Source: JABDJX01 sp039942715
Lineage (GTDB): Bacteria > Pseudomonadota > Alphaproteobacteria > Rhodobacterales > Rhodobacteraceae
Length of the DNA stretch: 64,000 nucleotides
Direction of reading: 5' to 3'
Assembly (NCBI GenBank): GCA_039942715.1
Contig: JBDVBY010000001.1
Coordinates: 434,001 to 498,000 of the forward strand
The position numbers and the translations under genes are program-made. Shown here one piece after another: positions 41,935 to 49,534 of this stretch. The notes below the pieces were generated by a model that worked only from the letters and a program-made list of their open reading frames with translations, made no database searches and had not been told where the DNA came from. The first letter of the stretch is position 1. Each line of letters begins with the position of its first letter.

Positions 41935-42242
41935 GTGACATTTTAAACCGACTGGCCGGCACCATTGAGGCCCGCAAATCGGCGGACCCAACCTCGTCTT
42001 GGACAGCCAAACTCCTTGCTCAAGGGCCTGAAAAAGCCGCGGAAAAATTTGGCGAAGAGGCCGTTGAAGCCGTGATCGAAGCGGTGCGCGGAGATCAAGA
42101 GCGCCTCACAGCCGAGGCCGCCGATGTACTTTACCATTTGTTGGTTATGCTTGCGTCGCGCGATGTGTCACTGGGCGATGTGTTGGCCGAACTGGAAAAT
42201 CGCGAAGGCACATCAGGTGTCGACGAAAAAGCCAGTCGTTAA
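41931..42242 (+). CDS. hisE: phosphoribosyl-ATP pyrophosphatase
   Basis: All-alpha NTP pyrophosphohydrolase (MazG-like) catalysing the second step of histidine synthesis. The 103-residue protein contains SWTAKLLAQGPEKAAEKFGE, the EEAVEAVIEAV metal-binding helix and LTAEAADVLYHLLVMLASR, which together give the EExxE...ExxD pattern. It is translationally coupled to hisF and overlaps the convergent cheD gene by 4 bases at its 3' end. The fusion with HisI seen in enterobacteria is absent. Confidence 0.97.
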   Translation: MSDILNRLAGTIEARKSADPTSSWTAKLLAQGPEKAAEKFGEEAVEAVIEAVRGDQERLTAEAADVLYHLLVMLASRDVSLGDVLAELENREGTSGVDEKASR

Positions 42243-42751
42243 GCCGACCAGAAAAGCTCCACATCGTTCGCGGCTTCTTTCTTAGCAGGTGCCAACGCTG
42301 GTGCCTGTTCTACCAGCTTCATTTGCACCACCCCGGTAGCCGGGAAAAAGCGTAGTTTGCGCGCCTTACTGCCACCGACATTAACCACATCACAGGGGAT
42401 GCCTTCAGCTTTGAGATAGGTTTGACCAAACTGCGCGTTGCGCGCGCCGATATCCGTGCGCCCTTGTAGCATCGAGCTTCCGCCGAAAAGTTTGGCGCGC
42501 AAGCGCGGACGCTGAGCCCCCAAATGCACCATCTCGTTGACAAGCCGATCCATCGCAACAGCTCCGGCGGTGTTCATTGGATCCCCCTTTGCACGCATAC
42601 TGGGAAGCAACAGATGGTTCATGCCACCAACCCCAGCCACGCTGTCCCAAAGGCAGATCGAAATACACGATCCAAGTATCGTTGTGATAACCATATCAGG
42701 GTCAGCCCCGACAGCATCTTCGCCTTGTGTGATGTAAATCGGCGATGTCAC
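42239..42751 (-). CDS. cheD: chemoreceptor glutamine deamidase CheD
   Basis: Deamidates glutamines on methyl-accepting chemotaxis proteins. The catalytic cysteine lies in TTILGSCISICLWDS, the histidine in GVGGMNHLLLPS, and the conserved threonine/serine region in KLFGGSSMLQGRTDIGARN. The length of 170 residues is normal. The gene starts 1-4 bases inside the end of cheB, so the two are coupled. No cheA, cheW, cheR, cheY or receptor gene is in the window, and the upstream neighbour is a Hint-domain protein. Confidence 0.95.
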   Translation of the reverse strand: MTSPIYITQGEDAVGADPDMVITTILGSCISICLWDSVAGVGGMNHLLLPSMRAKGDPMNTAGAVAMDRLVNEMVHLGAQRPRLRAKLFGGSSMLQGRTDIGARNAQFGQTYLKAEGIPCDVVNVGGSKARKLRFFPATGVVQMKLVEQAPALAPAKKEAANDVELFWSA

Positions 42752-43809
42752 GTTGCACCTGCCTGTGCAGACCGCTCCGCATCCGCGCGTTCAACAGAGG
42801 TTGCTCTTAGGATGCTCGCTCCAATTTTCTCAAGCGCCACAACTTCAACAGCAGCGCCAATTTTGCGCGCCGCTTTGGGCATGCCGTCGACAACGCACGT
42901 CGCCCCCGATTGAACAATCGTATGCGCGCCTGCATTGCGCATCTTTAGCATCCCTTGTGCTCCATCGCGCCCCATACCGGTCAGCATGACGCCGACAACC
43001 TTTGAGGCATGTTGCTCGCCCGAATGCATCAATACATCAACCGAGGGGACGTATGGCTCGTCTACCTTGGGGACGACATTGAGACTTGGGGGGAACTTGC
43101 GCGACAAAGCCACATGCCCTTCACCGCCTGCAGCCAGATAAATGTGCCCCGGTTCAACCGTTTGCCCCGCTTGGGCCAGTGATACGTGTGGCGCAATATT
43201 GCGGTTCAGACGATCTGCGAAACTCACCAGAAATGCAGCAGGCATGTGCTGTGCAACAACGGTTGGCGGTCCGTTGGGTGGGTACGCAGACAGCACCGTC
43301 ATCAGCGCATCAACACCCCCTGTTGAGCTTCCGATCAAAACCGTGCGCCCGTTCCAACGATACCCGTTGACCACGCCAGCCTCAGTGCGGTTGTTTTGTG
43401 AAAAATGAAACGTGTTGCTTTTGGCCGCCATCAACACAGTGCTGGCCAGATCAACGCGCGAAGTTCCATTGCGCAGCGAGCTTAAATCAATGCAATCCAC
43501 AGCTCCAAGGGAAAGAGCGCGCACCGCGTCGTGGCTTTTTTCGGTTGTGCGGGTCGACACCATAACCACCGGCATCGGGCGCAGGCGCATTAATTTTTCT
43601 AGAAATGACAAACCGTCCATTCGCGGCATGACAACATCAAGAGTGATCACATCTGGGTTCAAGGCGCGGATCAATTCACGCGCCTCGTAAGGATCGCCCG
43701 CCTCGCCCACCACTTCGATACGATCAGAGCTTGCCAATAATGTACGGATCATCGCCCGGATCGAGCGGGTGTCATCTACAATGACGACGCGAACCTTTTT
43801 AGCTGCCAT
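42748..43809 (-). CDS. cheB: chemotaxis response regulator protein-glutamate methylesterase CheB
   Basis: Removes methyl groups from chemoreceptors. The receiver domain (about residues 1-125) has the acidic pair in VVIDDTRSIRAMIRTLL and the phosphorylated aspartate in ITLDVVMPRMDGLSFLE. The C-terminal esterase domain (about 155-340) has the serine in LIGSSTGGVDALMTVL, the histidine in VVAQHMPAAFLVSFADRL and the aspartate in GMGRDGAQGMLKMRNAG. The length of 353 residues is standard. It is coupled to cheD. Upstream, 100 bases including a weak terminator-like hairpin separate it from the Hint-domain gene. Confidence 0.97.
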   Translation of the reverse strand: MAAKKVRVVIVDDTRSIRAMIRTLLASSDRIEVVGEAGDPYEARELIRALNPDVITLDVVMPRMDGLSFLEKLMRLRPMPVVMVSTRTTEKSHDAVRALSLGAVDCIDLSSLRNGTSRVDLASTVLMAAKSNTFHFSQNNRTEAGVVNGYRWNGRTVLIGSSTGGVDALMTVLSAYPPNGPPTVVAQHMPAAFLVSFADRLNRNIAPHVSLAQAGQTVEPGHIYLAAGGEGHVALSRKFPPSLNVVPKVDEPYVPSVDVLMHSGEQHASKVVGVMLTGMGRDGAQGMLKMRNAGAHTIVQSGATCVVDGMPKAARKIGAAVEVVALEKIGASILRATSVERADAERSAQAGAT

Positions 43810-43869
43810 ATCCCACCCGCAAATTTACCTACGCGGGATTTGACAAAGGGGATTTAACGAAAGGTGAAA

Positions 43870-43891
43870 ATAGGGCGACCATAATCGCCCC
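43870..43891 (-). terminator. weak terminator-like hairpin between Hint gene and cheB
   Basis: GGGCGA (43873-43878) and TCGCCC (43885-43890) form a perfect 6-base stem with a 6-base loop. Read on the minus strand it is followed by TATTTTC. It lies right after the Hint gene's stop codon and could partly insulate cheB-cheD. Confidence 0.4.
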
Positions 43892-43909
43892 AATTGTCTT
43901 TAATGGGCT

Positions 43910-44566
43910 TCAGGCTTCCATCGGGAAAAGCATATAAAGCCCTTCGCAATAGACTTCGGCATCCTCGCCAAGATGGAACATCGTATAGCTCAACTCGGTT
44001 TCCATCAGACGACGCACACCTGGCTTTGACATCAGCATGGCCGCCTCGCGCGGTGCCGACAGGCTTGAGCGCTCGTCCGCACACACAATCTGGCGCGGCG
44101 ATACCATAATCTCATTTTGCGGCGCAGATGGGCCCAAGGCGCCAGCTGCCAACACGACAGGGTTGCTGTCAGGTTTTAGTTTTAGAACATGTCCGTCCAG
44201 CTTGATGCGGTTGATCCACTGGATCGCGCGGTACTCACCAGAACGCAGCAACACCTGATCACCTTTGCGCAGCGCAATGGCATGCACATCTCCAAACGAT
44301 GTGCGTACACGCGTCATTGGCGCAAGACCCGGAAGCGGCCACTGTTCTACACCATCGAACGCAGGGCGTTCAGAGACCGCCTGCTTAGGCGCGGCAACCG
44401 AAGCTTCTTCTTCGTTCAGAATGTCTTGTTTTTGATCAGGGCTGACAGGCTCGCCCAACTCTTCATCCGCCAACAATTGATCGCTACCAGACGTCGACGG
44501 TCTGAACCGTCCAATGGCTTTCATCAATCCAAACGGAGGACCTTCAGATTTTAATCCAGCACTCAT
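43910..44566 (-). CDS. Hint (hedgehog/intein-like) domain protein lacking the usual nucleophile
   Basis: A protein of about 218 residues. The first 90 or so are charged and look disordered. From about residue 92 a Hint_2-type domain follows: VRTSFGDVHAIALRKGDQVL, then YRAIQWINRIKLDG, AAGALGPSAPQNEIMVSPRQ and a C-terminal EVYCEGLYMLF. In ordinary members the domain opens with a cysteine in a CF-pattern before the first strand; here that place reads GLAPMTRVRT, so self-cleavage is unlikely. ATG 44566 has GAGG 7 bases upstream. Two perfect inverted repeats precede the gene (44586-44599 and 44621-44652). It lies upstream of cheB and cheD on the same strand. Function unknown. Confidence 0.75.
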   Translation of the reverse strand: MSAGLKSEGPPFGLMKAIGRFRPSTSGSDQLLADEELGEPVSPDQKQDILNEEEASVAAPKQAVSERPAFDGVEQWPLPGLAPMTRVRTSFGDVHAIALRKGDQVLLRSGEYRAIQWINRIKLDGHVLKLKPDSNPVVLAAGALGPSAPQNEIMVSPRQIVCADERSSLSAPREAAMLMSKPGVRRLMETELSYTMFHLGEDAEVYCEGLYMLFPMEA

Positions 44567-44585
44567 AACAACCTCACACACACAA

Positions 44586-44599
44586 TCCGAAAATTCGGA
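44586..44599. promoter_or_regulatory. perfect palindrome in the Hint gene leader
   Basis: TCCGAAAATTCGGA has 6-base arms around AA and lies 19 bases upstream of the Hint gene's start codon. It could be an operator or form a small leader hairpin near the ribosome-binding site. Confidence 0.5.
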
Positions 44600-44620
44600 A
44601 CACTTTTACACTTTTAAAAC

Positions 44621-44652
44621 GGGTTGATCAGCAGCCACTCTCTGATCAACCC
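44621..44652. promoter_or_regulatory. perfect 10-base inverted repeat upstream of the Hint gene
   Basis: GGGTTGATCA and TGATCAACCC pair perfectly over a 12-base loop. Read on the minus strand the stem is followed by GTTTTAAAAG, so it could work as an attenuator in the leader of the Hint gene, or the dyad could be a protein-binding site. Confidence 0.6.
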
Positions 44653-45077
44653 AAAACATATTCCGGCACGCAACCGGCTCACACACACACACAACCAAGA
44701 GAGAGGAGTGATCTCTTTGACCGCTTACACATTCAAGTTCGCATATCGTTTGGGCGATAATTTGACGATAAATTTAGCAAAAAAGGCAGCTGTGTTGAAA
44801 CCGTGTCGGGCCGAAATCTAAAATTTGTGTTGTTAGGTTTCCGAGCGCGCGACAATAACGACACTTCCGCGCAGCAACCACTAAATTTCAGAGACTTACC
44901 CGGATTAAGTTTCCTCAGGCGGGACAATCACTGTAACGAATTTGGCACTGGTAAGGCAGGAATACCTTCGTTTTGATCACCCTTGGAGAGTGGAAACAAA
45001 CCGTTTCTTACCTTGGGTAAACTTTGCGCCCCCAAACCAGTCTTTGTCAGGGCTCTCAAAGTGACTATGTTGCGCAT

Positions 45078-45677
45078 ATGGTAACTGATACATTGATCGC
45101 CTGCCCGCATTGCGATGCGCTATACGACATCCCCAATGAGCCAACAAAGCGGACCGTGTGCCAGCGCTGTCACGCAGTTCTTATTGCGCCGCGCCGCTCA
45201 GCCGGACTTAAGATAATCGCCTTGGCTTTGATCTCGGTTGGCTTGGTCGTCGGAGCATTGCTAACGCCTTTTCTGACGATCGACCGCTTTTGGTTGTCCA
45301 ACGAAGCCACATTGCTTGATACGCTCATGGCCTTTGAAGGACCGCTTTTTGCAGTGGCCATCGCGATGCTGGCTGTGGTGATCATCGTGCCGACCTTGCG
45401 GTTCCTCCTGACGCTTTATGTGCTCACACCGCTGGTGGCAGGTCGCCCACCCTGGCCGCGCGCAAAGGCGGCTTTCACCTGGGCTGAGAAATTAAAGCCA
45501 TGGTCGATGGTGGAAATTTTTGTGCTGGGCTGTGCGGTTGCGCTGTTTAAAATCGTTGATCTGGCCAATGTCGAGCTGGGCCCCGCATTCTGGATGTTTG
45601 TCGCTCTGGTTATTTTGATGACGGTGCAAAACACCTTTATGTGCAGATGGAGTGTGTGGAAGGACCTTGATCAATGA
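45078..45677 (+). CDS. PqiA-like integral membrane protein, first half
   Basis: Paraquat-inducible protein A family, 199 residues. An N-terminal zinc-ribbon-like segment (CPHCDALYDIP, then TVCQRCHAVL) is followed by four membrane helices (for example IIALALISVGLVVGALLTPF and LFAVAIAMLAVVIIVPTLRF). In E. coli PqiA two such modules are in one chain and work with the MCE protein PqiB in envelope lipid transport. Here each module has its own gene, with the second one overlapping by 4 bases. ATG 45078 is chosen because it directly precedes the CPHC motif. No pqiB follows. Confidence 0.88.
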   Translation: MVTDTLIACPHCDALYDIPNEPTKRTVCQRCHAVLIAPRRSAGLKIIALALISVGLVVGALLTPFLTIDRFWLSNEATLLDTLMAFEGPLFAVAIAMLAVVIIVPTLRFLLTLYVLTPLVAGRPPWPRAKAAFTWAEKLKPWSMVEIFVLGCAVALFKIVDLANVELGPAFWMFVALVILMTVQNTFMCRWSVWKDLDQ

Positions 45678-46336
45678 GCGGGGAAAACGCCGTATCACTG
45701 AGCAATGAGGCAAGCCCATCTATGAATGGCGAAACCACCGCGCGCGCCCAAGGGTTGGTCGGATGCCGCCGTTGCGCCAAGGTGTGGACGATAGGCACGC
45801 CAACGTGCGCGCGCTGTGGAGCCAAGCTTCAAAGCCGAGATGGAAACTCCCTTAAAAAGGTTTGGACGTGGTGGTTCCTTGGGCTGCTCGCCTATATTCC
45901 TGCCAATCTTTACCCAATGCTGGAAACGCGAACGTTGTTGGCGCGCAGCGACGACACGATTATCGCAGGCGCCATTAAGCTTGGCCAACATGGCGCCTTT
46001 GCAATTGCCGCAATAATCCTGATTGCCTCGGTAGTGATCCCGGTCGCCAAGTTTCTTGCCGTGGCCTATCTTGCTCTCTCGGTGCAATACGGCGGTCACA
46101 TGTCGCGCAAATCCCGCCACTGGATTTACGAGTTTGTCGAATTTATTGGCCGATGGTCGATGATTGATGTTTTCGTCGTCGCCGTTCTTGCGTCACTTGT
46201 GCAACTCAACGTCGTCGCCTCTGTCACCGCAGGCCCTGCAGCCTTGTCCTTTGCACTGTCGGTGATTTTCACGATGATCGCCGCGCAAAGTTTGGACACA
46301 CGGCTGGTGTGGGATCAGGATGACGCCGAGGCATAA
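45674..46336 (+). CDS. PqiA-like integral membrane protein, second half
   Basis: Second PqiA module, 220 residues, coupled to the first by an ATGA overlap. After a polar N-terminus of about 30 residues comes the cysteine-rich ribbon (CRRCAKVWTIGTPTCARCGA). The helix-connecting motif TWWFLGLLAYIPANLYPMLE-like segment (LLAYIPANLYPMLETRTLL) is diagnostic of PqiA, and four membrane helices follow. The two proteins would together rebuild the full PqiA. The usual partner, an MCE-domain PqiB, is missing nearby; the next gene encodes an unrelated secreted protein. Confidence 0.9.
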   Translation: MSGENAVSLSNEASPSMNGETTARAQGLVGCRRCAKVWTIGTPTCARCGAKLQSRDGNSLKKVWTWWFLGLLAYIPANLYPMLETRTLLARSDDTIIAGAIKLGQHGAFAIAAIILIASVVIPVAKFLAVAYLALSVQYGGHMSRKSRHWIYEFVEFIGRWSMIDVFVVAVLASLVQLNVVASVTAGPAALSFALSVIFTMIAAQSLDTRLVWDQDDAEA

Positions 46337-46452
46337 GGCCCATCTTGCCCGCTATTGATTACAAAAGTGATGATCATTTATATTTTTTAGCTTTTTAAAG
46401 TGGTTTTGCGCGGCTACGCTCCTTTTATTCGGACAGTGTTTGGAGGATCGAC

Positions 46453-46935
46453 TTGAATATTCTCAAAGTGATCACGACCAGTGCAATCGTTGGGATTGCT
46501 TCTGTAGCTAATGCGCAAGAAAAAGAATTCAGTGAAGTAGACGTTACAATTCAGTTGGGAGACGCGGGCGGATCAAACGCGCTTAACTTTTGGCCGGAGG
46601 TGGAAACCGACATGGAGGCCGTCATCCGCCAGCGCGTCAGCACGCTTTATAATCCCAACGGATTGAATGTGTCTTTGAATGTCACAGAGATCAGTCTTGA
46701 TGGATCAAAGGACCTGCCGGGCGATGGCGCCTTCAACACATTGCGCGGTGTCGCAATGATCCGCGAAGACGCCAACGGCCCTGTTGTTGCGTTCGAAGAA
46801 TTCGGATTGCGCGCGCAGCCTTGGGAAACAAGCATTAAAGACGGAATGTTTCTATTGGCGGACAAAGCCGATTTCTACAACGCGATGCTAAATAACTTTG
46901 CCAACGAATTGGTCACGGTGATCAACGAAGAATAG
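46453..46935 (+). CDS. secreted protein of unknown function
   Basis: A 160-residue protein with a Sec signal peptide (NILKVITTSAIVGIASVANA, cleavage before QEKEF). The mature part has alternating strands and an acidic C-terminus; landmarks are EVDVTIQLGDAGGSNALNFW and AMIREDANGPVVAFEEFGLR. It has no cysteines after the signal, so it is a soluble periplasmic protein rather than a lipoprotein. The start is a TTG with a strong GGAGG 6 bases upstream. It follows the two pqiA genes after 116 bases, which include an AT-rich stretch that could be its own promoter. I do not recognise the family. Confidence 0.75.
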   Translation: MNILKVITTSAIVGIASVANAQEKEFSEVDVTIQLGDAGGSNALNFWPEVETDMEAVIRQRVSTLYNPNGLNVSLNVTEISLDGSKDLPGDGAFNTLRGVAMIREDANGPVVAFEEFGLRAQPWETSIKDGMFLLADKADFYNAMLNNFANELVTVINEE

Positions 46936-47193
46936 TTGCGCGCGCACTGTTCATTTAAAGTCATCATGTTAATGCCTGCGCATTTCGTATTTAGATCACT
47001 TGCTCTTCCTGCAAGTGCTCGAAACTGTCGCGATTTCTTTCGCTTTGTAGATTTCGGACTAAAAACAGGTGGCGGTGTCTCCCAATTTTGCGCGCCCAAA
47101 GTCATAGCGGCTATCCATTTTTGCAACCCGCACGCACCGTCTGTCTAAAGGTGCCAGGGATTGCGCAAGACCGGTACTGGCAAGGTGGCGGGA

Positions 47194-47901
47194 TCAAACC
47201 CCAACATACTGCTGAATAAGCGCAGCATTTCCTTTCAACTCATCCGGCGTCAGCGTCTCGCCCATGCGCCCGTTTTCTAAAAACGCCACACGGTCCGCCA
47301 AACTCATCACCGCATCAAGGCGCTGTTCGACCAGCAACACACCCACATTCTCGGCCCGCATTTTGCGCACCACATCGCGGATCGCTTCGATCATCGAGGG
47401 TTGCAACCCTTCGGTTGGCTCATCCAAAAGCAAAACCTTAGGGCGCAAACACAGCGCGCGCGCGGTCGCCAACATTTGTTGTTCGCCTCCTGACAGCGTT
47501 TCTGCACGCTGTTTCAGGCGCTCGCGCAGGCGTGGAAATAATTCTAACACCCACTCCTTAGTCTCGGCCTTTCCCTTTGCATCCGATGTGCGCGCCAACA
47601 AGCCAACCTCGATATTCTCGCCCACCGACAAGTCCGCAAACAATCGCCGCCCTTGCGGCACATAGCCGATCCCGCGCTTTGGCACCTCATGCGTGTCCAA
47701 GCGAGAGACGTCTTCACCGTCCAGCCGGATCACCCCGCTTTCCAGAGGAAGCAGCCCCATGATCGTCTTCAGCGTGGTCGTCTTGCCCGCCCCATTGCGC
47801 CCAAACAGGCACATGATTTCACCGGGGCGCACGTTAAGTGAAACGTCGCGCAAAACCTGCGCCTTACCATACCCCGAGGAAATGCCGTCCAGCTCAAGCA
47901 T
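47194..47901 (-). CDS. livF: branched-chain amino acid-type ABC transporter ATP-binding protein (LivF-like)
   Basis: One of the two ATPases of a HAAT-family importer, 235 residues. Walker A is FGRNGAGKTTTLKTIMGLL, the signature TLSGGEQQMLATARALCLRP, and Walker B LLLDEPTEGLQPSMIEAI. GYVPQGRRLFADLSVGENIE is the LivF-specific Q-loop region. It begins one base inside the stop codon of livG (TGATG). The name follows gene order and family; the substrate need not be a branched-chain amino acid. Confidence 0.93.
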   Translation of the reverse strand: MLELDGISSGYGKAQVLRDVSLNVRPGEIMCLFGRNGAGKTTTLKTIMGLLPLESGVIRLDGEDVSRLDTHEVPKRGIGYVPQGRRLFADLSVGENIEVGLLARTSDAKGKAETKEWVLELFPRLRERLKQRAETLSGGEQQMLATARALCLRPKVLLLDEPTEGLQPSMIEAIRDVVRKMRAENVGVLLVEQRLDAVMSLADRVAFLENGRMGETLTPDELKGNAALIQQYVGV

Positions 47902-48605
47902 CAGCCATCCCCCAAATAAGCAGACTGCACATCTTTGTTGGCGCGCACTTCTTCAGGCGTGCCTTCCGCCAGTATCTCGCCAAAGTTCAACACGGTGATA
48001 TCGTCAGCGAGCTCCATCACCACGCTCATGTTGTGCTCGATCAGCAGAACGGTGGCTTGCTGCGCAACATCGCGCACAAGCGCTTTGAACCCGACGATCT
48101 CGGCGTCCGACAACCCTTGGGTTGGCTCATCCATGATCAGCAGCTTGGGTTCTTGCACGACTCCCATCGCAACCTCTAACAAGCGCTGATGCCCGTAGGA
48201 TAACTCGCCCGCAGGCGTATCCGGCGCATCGGGCAAACCGACACGCTCAATCGCTTGGTCTACGCGCGCCTGCGTGCCATCCACCCATTTGCGACGTGCA
48301 GCAAGAGCGACATTTTCCGCCACCGACAGCTCTGCAAAAACAGAGGTGATCTGAAACGTATAGGCCATCCCCGCCTGTATCCGTTTGTGCGCTGGCAAGG
48401 CCGTGATATCGCGCCCTTTAAACGTCACGCTGCCCTCTGTAGGCTCAATCCGCCCGCATAGCAGACTGACCAGCGTAGTTTTGCCCGCGCCATTGGGCCC
48501 GATGAGACCGCGAATGCGACCTTCTTCAAGATGGAAGTCCACATCGCTCACCGCAGTGAGCCCGGCAAACCGCTTGGTCAGCCCCTTTGTTGCAAGCAAA
48601 CTCAT
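47901..48605 (-). CDS. livG: branched-chain amino acid-type ABC transporter ATP-binding protein (LivG-like)
   Basis: Second ATPase of the importer, 234 residues. Walker A is LIGPNGAGKTTLVSLLCGRI, the signature ELSYGHQRLLEVAMGVVQEP, and Walker B LLIMDEPTQGLSDAEI. The alternative signature LSYGHQR instead of LSGGQ is normal for LivG. The start ATG 48605 overlaps the stop of livM as ATGA; a GTG at 48614 would add three residues. It is the fourth gene of the binding protein - livH - livM - livG - livF operon. Confidence 0.93.
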   Translation of the reverse strand: MSLLATKGLTKRFAGLTAVSDVDFHLEEGRIRGLIGPNGAGKTTLVSLLCGRIEPTEGSVTFKGRDITALPAHKRIQAGMAYTFQITSVFAELSVAENVALAARRKWVDGTQARVDQAIERVGLPDAPDTPAGELSYGHQRLLEVAMGVVQEPKLLIMDEPTQGLSDAEIVGFKALVRDVAQQATVLLIEHNMSVVMELADDITVLNFGEILAEGTPEEVRANKDVQSAYLGDG

Positions 48606-49534
48606 GGCAACCACCCAAACAAACGTCGCCGCAACTCGCCAACAATACCTTGCGGTGCGAACAACGTTAGCAACACCAAAACCACGCCTGCGATCAACAT
48701 ATACGCGGTCGTAATTTCAGAGCTGAAATCAATAAGGTAGAACATGAACAACGTGCCCACAAACGGCCCCAACACAGTGCCAGCTCCGCCAAGCAGAACC
48801 CAAAGCAACGGAAAAATCGAATACTGCACCGTCGCAAACGATGCCCCGACATAGCCAAAGAGCATGCCATACGTCGCTCCTGCCAAACCTGACAAAGCGC
48901 CAGATATCACCACCGCCTGCCATTTGTAGCGAAACGTGTCATAGCCGATCATGCGCGCGCGCTCTTCATTCTCGCGGATCGCCACAAGGGTCTTGCCGAA
49001 TGGGCGACGCACAAGCCAGTAGGTCGTCAGAAACGCAAGCGAAAAGAGCGCCCAAGCCGTCAAGTATCGCACATTGGGATTGGTCAGATCAAAACCTGCC
49101 AAGACACGCACAGCAGGCTGAAGCACAAACCCCTCATCGCCGCCTGTGGTCTCGCCGAAGTAGAGGATCGTGAGATAAACCGTTTGAGCAAACATCAGCG
49201 TGACGATCATGAACCCCACGCCCTTGGCTCGCAGGAACAGCACGCCAAGGATCGCCGCCAAAAGCGCCCCAGCAAGCCCCCCCAAAGGCAGCGCCAACAC
49301 CATCGGTGTGCCCCAATGCAAGCTCGCCAACCCCGTGCCATACATGCCGGCTGCAAAGAACATCGCATGGCCCAACGACAGCAACCCGGTATAGCCAAAC
49401 AGCACGTTGTAGCCCATCGCGTAGATCGCAAGCACCATGACGCGGGCAAAGTTACCCTGATGATAAGCAGGCAGGATCGCACAGAGCACAAACAACAGCG
49501 CAATCAGGCCAAGATGAACACTCAGAGACTTCAC
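48602..49534 (-). CDS. livM: branched-chain amino acid-type ABC transporter permease (LivM-like)
   Basis: Membrane subunit of the importer with about 9-10 helices in 310 residues. Family marks are YAMGYNVLFGYTGLLSLGHA near the N-terminus, the EAA-like loop GKTLVAIRENEERARMIGYD with FRYKWQAVVISGALSGLAGA, and PLLWVLLGGAGTVLGPFVGT. It overlaps livH and livG by 4 bases each, so translation is coupled along the operon. The length is shorter than E. coli LivM but normal for alphaproteobacterial members. Confidence 0.93.
   Translation of the reverse strand: MKSLSVHLGLIALLFVLCAILPAYHQGNFARVMVLAIYAMGYNVLFGYTGLLSLGHAMFFAAGMYGTGLASLHWGTPMVLALPLGGLAGALLAAILGVLFLRAKGVGFMIVTLMFAQTVYLTILYFGETTGGDEGFVLQPAVRVLAGFDLTNPNVRYLTAWALFSLAFLTTYWLVRRPFGKTLVAIRENEERARMIGYDTFRYKWQAVVISGALSGLAGATYGMLFGYVGASFATVQYSIFPLLWVLLGGAGTVLGPFVGTLFMFYLIDFSSEITTAYMLIAGVVLVLLTLFAPQGIVGELRRRLFGWLP

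Larger units (their letters stand above)
44567..45077. other. 511-base non-coding gap between the Hint gene and pqiA
   Basis: Divergent promoter region. It holds the two inverted repeats near the Hint gene and a short (CA)n run at about 44680-44693. A possible plus-strand promoter (TTGACC at 44717, then GCATAT after 18 bases) and AT-rich stretches at 44757-44785 follow. Open frames crossing the region show no protein-like composition. Nothing resembling a tRNA is present. Confidence 0.5.

Noticed and set aside
44680..44694. Short CA dinucleotide run
   Set aside because: Too short for a meaningful phase-variable tract and not placed inside a gene or promoter spacer that I can define.
44624..44821. 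65-codon open frame between the Hint gene and pqiA
   Set aside because: It crosses the inverted repeat and the CA run, has no ribosome-binding site and no family resemblance.
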